Shown here: positions 60,636 through 64,000 of the stretch, one piece after another
How positions within the stretch are numbered: the stretch's first letter is position 1
Layout: each line of letters starts with the position of its first letter
From: Falsiroseomonas sp046052145
GTDB taxonomy: Bacteria; Pseudomonadota; Alphaproteobacteria; Acetobacterales; Acetobacteraceae
Reading direction: 5' to 3'
DNA length: 64,000 nt
NCBI GenBank assembly: GCA_046052145.1
Contig: JBJOMW010000004.1
Coordinates: 124,001-188,000, forward strand
Position numbers and translations under genes: made by a program
Notes under the pieces: generated by a model
The model's input: the letters and a program-made list of their open reading frames with translations, nothing else
Database searches by the model: none
What the model was told of the DNA's origin: nothing

Positions 60636-61877
60636 TCAGCGGCGCCGGTTCGCGTTCTCGGGGATGAAGGGCGACCAGTTCTCCGCCACGATCGGCCCCG
60701 GCGTGCGCCAGACGATGTTGAACTGGCCATTCGCCTCGACCTCGCCGATCATCACCGGCTTGGAGAGATGATGGTTGCGGTGCATCTCGAGCGTGAAGCC
60801 GCTCGGCGCATCCACCTTCTGGCCATACATCGCGGTGCGGACGGCATCCACCGCCGTGGTGCGCGCCTGCGCCACCGCCTGCGCCCACATCTTGAAGCCG
60901 ATGAGCGTCGCCTCCATCGGGTCGTTGGTCACGCGGCGCGGGTCACGGATATGGGCGCGCCAGAGGTTCAGGAATTCCGTGTTCGCGGGCGACTGCACGG
61001 ACATGAAGTAGTTCCACGCCGCCAGGTGGCCGACCAGCGGGCGCGTGTCGATGCCGGCGAGTTCTTCCTCACCCACCGAGAACGCGACCGAGGGGATATC
61101 CTCCGCCTTGATGCCCTGGTTGCCGAGCTCGCGGTAGAAGGGAACATTCGCGTCGCCATTGATGGTGGAGACGATCGCCGTCTTCTTGCCCTCGCCAGCG
61201 AAGCGCTTCACGCGGCTGACGATTCCCTGCCAGTCGCTATGCCCGAAGGGCGTGTATTCCTCCATGATGTCGGCATCGGGGATGCCCTTGGAGTTCAGGA
61301 AGGCGCGCAGGATGCGGTTGGTGGTGCGCGGATAGACATAGTCGGTGCCGAGCAGCGCGATGCGGCGCGCGCCGCCGCCTTCGGCCGACATCAGGTACTC
61401 CACCGCCGGGATCGCCTGCTGGTTCGGCGCGGCGCCGGTGTAGAAGATGTTGCGGCTTTCCTCCTCGCCCTCGTACTGGACGGGATAGAAGAGCAGGCCG
61501 TTCAGCTCCTCGAAGACCGGCAGCACCGACTTGCGGGACACCGAGGTCCAGCAGCCGAAGGTGACATCCACGCGCGAGACCTGCAGCAGCTCGCGCGCCT
61601 TTTCGGCAAAGAGCGGCCAGTTGGAGGCCGGGTCCACCACCACCGGCTCAAGCCGCCGGCCCAGCAGGCCGCCGCGGGCATTCTGCCACTCGATCATCAT
61701 CAGCACCGTGTCGCGCAGCGCTGTCTCGCTGATCGCCATGGTGCCTGACAGTGAGTGCAGCACGCCGACGCGAATGGGCGCGGACTGCGCCATGGACGGG
61801 CGGATGCCGGGCGCGGCGAGCGCGCCGGCAGCGCCGAGCAGCGCGGCGCGGCGGGTAAGCGTGATCGTCTTCGTCAT
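60636..61877 (-). CDS. urtA: Urea ABC transporter substrate-binding protein UrtA
   Basis: The 413-residue periplasmic urea receptor. An RR signal peptide (TLTRRAALLGAAGALAAPGI) precedes IRVGVLHSLSGTMAISETALRDTVLM, the UrtA-specific start. FGCWTSVSRKSVLPVFEELNGLLFYPVQYEGEE and TDYVYPRTTNRILRAFL are strongly diagnostic, read in pieces, and NHHLSKPVMIGEVEANGQF ends the pocket region. The ATG at 61877 follows GGAGGGACAGGGA. First gene of urtABCDE, divergent from ureD. Confidence 0.96.
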   Translation of the reverse strand: MTKTITLTRRAALLGAAGALAAPGIRPSMAQSAPIRVGVLHSLSGTMAISETALRDTVLMMIEWQNARGGLLGRRLEPVVVDPASNWPLFAEKARELLQVSRVDVTFGCWTSVSRKSVLPVFEELNGLLFYPVQYEGEEESRNIFYTGAAPNQQAIPAVEYLMSAEGGGARRIALLGTDYVYPRTTNRILRAFLNSKGIPDADIMEEYTPFGHSDWQGIVSRVKRFAGEGKKTAIVSTINGDANVPFYRELGNQGIKAEDIPSVAFSVGEEELAGIDTRPLVGHLAAWNYFMSVQSPANTEFLNLWRAHIRDPRRVTNDPMEATLIGFKMWAQAVAQARTTAVDAVRTAMYGQKVDAPSGFTLEMHRNHHLSKPVMIGEVEANGQFNIVWRTPGPIVAENWSPFIPENANRRR

Positions 61878-62240
61878 TCCCTGTCCCTCCTGATCGGGCA
61901 GATCGGTCCCGCCCCTGCGGCGCCGCACGCAAGCCGAAGCTCGCGCCGCACCGCAGGGGCACAGCACCCGCTCTAGCGAGCGCCGTGCCACAGCGTTTGC
62001 GAGCGCCGCGCCAAGGAGATGCCCGACCAGACTGACGCGCCTCATCATCGTTCCACGGCGCGGGACTGGCGCGGGATCAGGCAGCGAATGCGTCGCGCAC
62101 GCCCTGACTGGCGCGGGCTTGCGCAGATGGACGAACATCAATGTCCGTCCGTGACGACCCCAGCAGAACGGTACGGATCCGGCCGTCGCAGCCCCATCCG
62201 GTGGTTTGCTTCAGCGCGCGCGCGTGCGAGGTTGCGCCGC
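61878..62240. promoter_or_regulatory. Divergent control region between urea uptake and urease operons
   Basis: A 363-bp gap that must hold the promoters of both urtABCDE (minus) and ureDABC (plus). GACTGGCGCGGG occurs twice, at 62064-62075 and 62106-62117, exactly 42 bp apart (four helical turns), so both copies face the same side of the DNA. A frame open from 62019 runs in phase into ureD but its residues do not resemble UreD. I found no sigma-54-type -24/-12 pair with correct spacing. Confidence 0.45.
62064..62117 (+). repeat. 12-bp direct repeat GACTGGCGCGGG, two copies 42 bp apart
   Basis: The copies are at 62064-62075 and 62106-62117. Their same orientation and helical spacing suggest a regulator binding site; chance in GC-rich DNA is possible. 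Confidence 0.5.
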
Positions 62241-63065
62241 ATGGACCTTGCGATCGCGCCCGCGCATCAGCGCGCCGACGGACGAGCCGAGCTGGTGCTC
62301 GGCGCCGCGCCGGCCGGCGCGCGGCTGCGGCACCTGTTCCAGGCTGCGCCGCTGCGCCTGCTGTTCCCGGACACCGATCCTGGCGACCCGACGCTCGGCG
62401 CCTTCGTCAATGTCGCGGGCGGGTTGGCGGGGGGTGATGCGCTGTCCGTCATGCTCACGCTGGACGCCAATGCGCGCTTCACCGCCACCACGCCGGCCGC
62501 CGAAAAGATCTACCGCAGCCTCGGCGCGGAGACGCGCATCGCATCATCCCTCAATTTCGGGGAAAACACCTGCTGCGAATGGCTCCCGCAGGAGACGATC
62601 CTGTTCGAAGGCGCCCGCCTCTCCCGCCGGCTTGATATCGCGCTCGCGCCCGGCGCGCGGCTGCTGGCGGCGGAGATGCTGGTGTTCGGCCGCGCGGCGC
62701 GGGGCGAACGCTTCCGGCACGGATCGCTGCACGATGCCTGGCGCGTCCGGCGCGAGGGGCGGCTGATCTGGGCCGATGCGCTGAGCCTCGCCGAGCCCAC
62801 AGCGGCGCTTGACCGCCGCTTCGTGCTGGACGGCGCCGGCGCGGTGGCGACGCTGCTGCTGGCCGCGCCGGACGCGGCCGAGCATCGTGCCGCGGCGCGC
62901 GACCTGGCAGCGGGCGGGGCGGGGCTGGTCGCCCCCGGCCTTCTCATCGCCCGCTGGGCCGGGGAGGCCAGCGCCGTGCGCGCGGCGCTCGGCACGGCCA
63001 TTGCTACGCTGCGCCAGGCGGCGTTCGGGCATCCGGCCCGGGTGCCGAGGCTCTGGCGCACATGA
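62241..63065 (+). CDS. ureD: Urease accessory protein UreD (UreH)
   Basis: A 274-residue accessory protein that, with UreF and UreG, delivers nickel to the urease active site. LFPDTDPGDPTLGAFVNVAGGLAGGDALSV is the family hallmark, followed by TTPAAEKIYRS and ENTCCEWLPQETILFEGARLSR, all read in pieces. The ATG at 62241 is where similarity begins; 74 codons upstream are in frame but unlike UreD. ureA follows after 40 bp. Confidence 0.94.
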   Translation: MDLAIAPAHQRADGRAELVLGAAPAGARLRHLFQAAPLRLLFPDTDPGDPTLGAFVNVAGGLAGGDALSVMLTLDANARFTATTPAAEKIYRSLGAETRIASSLNFGENTCCEWLPQETILFEGARLSRRLDIALAPGARLLAAEMLVFGRAARGERFRHGSLHDAWRVRREGRLIWADALSLAEPTAALDRRFVLDGAGAVATLLLAAPDAAEHRAAARDLAAGGAGLVAPGLLIARWAGEASAVRAALGTAIATLRQAAFGHPARVPRLWRT

Positions 63066-63105
63066 ACCGGGCCGGATCATTCTGGGCGATCGTCGGAGGT
63101 AGGGC

Positions 63106-63404
<299 letters not shown>

Positions 63405-63408
<4 letters not shown>

Positions 63409-63722
63409 GCGCGCCGATGATCCCCGGAGAGCTGTTCCCCGCCGAGGGCGAGATCGAGATCAATGCCGGCCGCCCCGTGACCGAGATGGACGTTGCCAAC
63501 ACCGGCGACCGCCCGGTGCAGGTCGGCAGCCATTACCACTTCGCCGAGACCAACCCCGCGCTCGCCTTCGACCGCGCGGCGGCGCGCGGCCAGCGGCTCG
63601 ACATCCCCGCCGGCACGGCGGTGCGCTTTGAGCCTGGGCAGTCGCGGCGCGTGCGGCTGATCCCCTTCGCCGGTGCGCGCATCGTGCACGGCTTCCGCGG
63701 CGAGACGGAAGGGAAGCTCTGA
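63405..63722 (+). CDS. ureB: Urease beta subunit
   Basis: The 105-residue beta subunit. IPGELFPAEGEIEINAGR, VGSHYHFAETNPALAFDR and IPAGTAVRFEPGQSRRVRLIPFAG are conserved, and HGFRGETEGKL ends it. The ATG at 63405 overlaps ureA, and ureC starts 1 bp after its stop. Confidence 0.98.
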
Positions 63723-63723
63723 G

Positions 63724-64000
<277 letters not shown>

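Noticed and set aside
62108..62122. Sigma-54-like TGGCGC...TTGC in the urt/ure spacer
   Set aside because: Only four bases separate the two halves instead of five, so the -24/-12 spacing is wrong.
62019..62240. In-frame 74-codon extension upstream of ureD
   Set aside because: Residues are Arg-rich and unlike UreD, and the stretch carries the direct repeat; it is more likely control DNA.

Overview
The window reads as chromosome of a very GC-rich alphaproteobacterium, most likely an Acetobacteraceae member of the Roseomonas type. The evidence is the order rpsF-rpsR-DUF2232-rplI, alphaproteobacterial families (DUF2125, UPF0262, DUF983, DUF2076), fabD-fabG-acpP-fabF-mltG, and several tripartite tricarboxylate transporter (TTT) receptors. 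This placement is inferred from families and composition; no rRNA is present. I saw no tRNA, CRISPR array, prophage or intact insertion sequence.

Layout. 1-8.6 kb: a tight minus-strand operon (MmgE/PrpD, TctB, TctA, Bug receptor, TauE/SafE exporter, second MmgE/PrpD, unusual SDR), with a third MmgE/PrpD divergent to it. This looks like an uptake and dehydration module for an unidentified carboxylic acid. 8.7-15.4 kb: an M20 amidohydrolase, a small DUF4096 protein related to transposase DNA-binding domains, a PLP enzyme pair (threonine-synthase-like plus D-threonine-aldolase-like), an exported hypothetical, a TRIC channel and an MFS transporter. 15.6-19.9 kb: glmS facing wecB-wecC, which together could supply UDP-ManNAcA. 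19.9-28.1 kb: a LysR regulator, DUF2076, CoA-binding and zinc-ribbon proteins, ftsE-ftsX-ydcF-plsC, an AT-rich island with a perfect DnaA box, a ChaC-like protein, DUF2125 and a decayed cyclopropane-fatty-acid synthase. 28.3-37.4 kb: the ribosomal operon, a glycosyltransferase, the fatty-acid synthesis/mltG cluster and an EamA transporter.

37.5-49.2 kb: mixed metabolism (GNAT, Asp/Glu racemase-like, DUF983, UPF0262, mtnA), a polar amino-acid ABC operon without an ATPase, rhodanese, glycerophosphodiesterase, a flippase/glycosyltransferase pair, an FMN reductase and a SnoaL-like protein. 49.3-56.0 kb: an orphan Bug receptor, an amidase with a 67-residue AtzG-like partner, a FIST protein co-transcribed with a soluble histidine kinase (a NosP/NahK-like arrangement) and a membrane fatty-acid desaturase. 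56.4-64.0 kb: the urea ABC transporter urtABCDE divergent from the urease operon ureDABC, which runs off the right edge. Urea uptake and hydrolysis are therefore encoded back to back around a 363-bp control region.

The best candidates for something new are the FIST/kinase pair, the amidase with its AtzG-like subunit, the TTT/PrpD operon with its SDR lacking the usual catalytic Ser and Tyr, the DnaA-box island after plsC, and a set of intergenic GC-rich palindromes.
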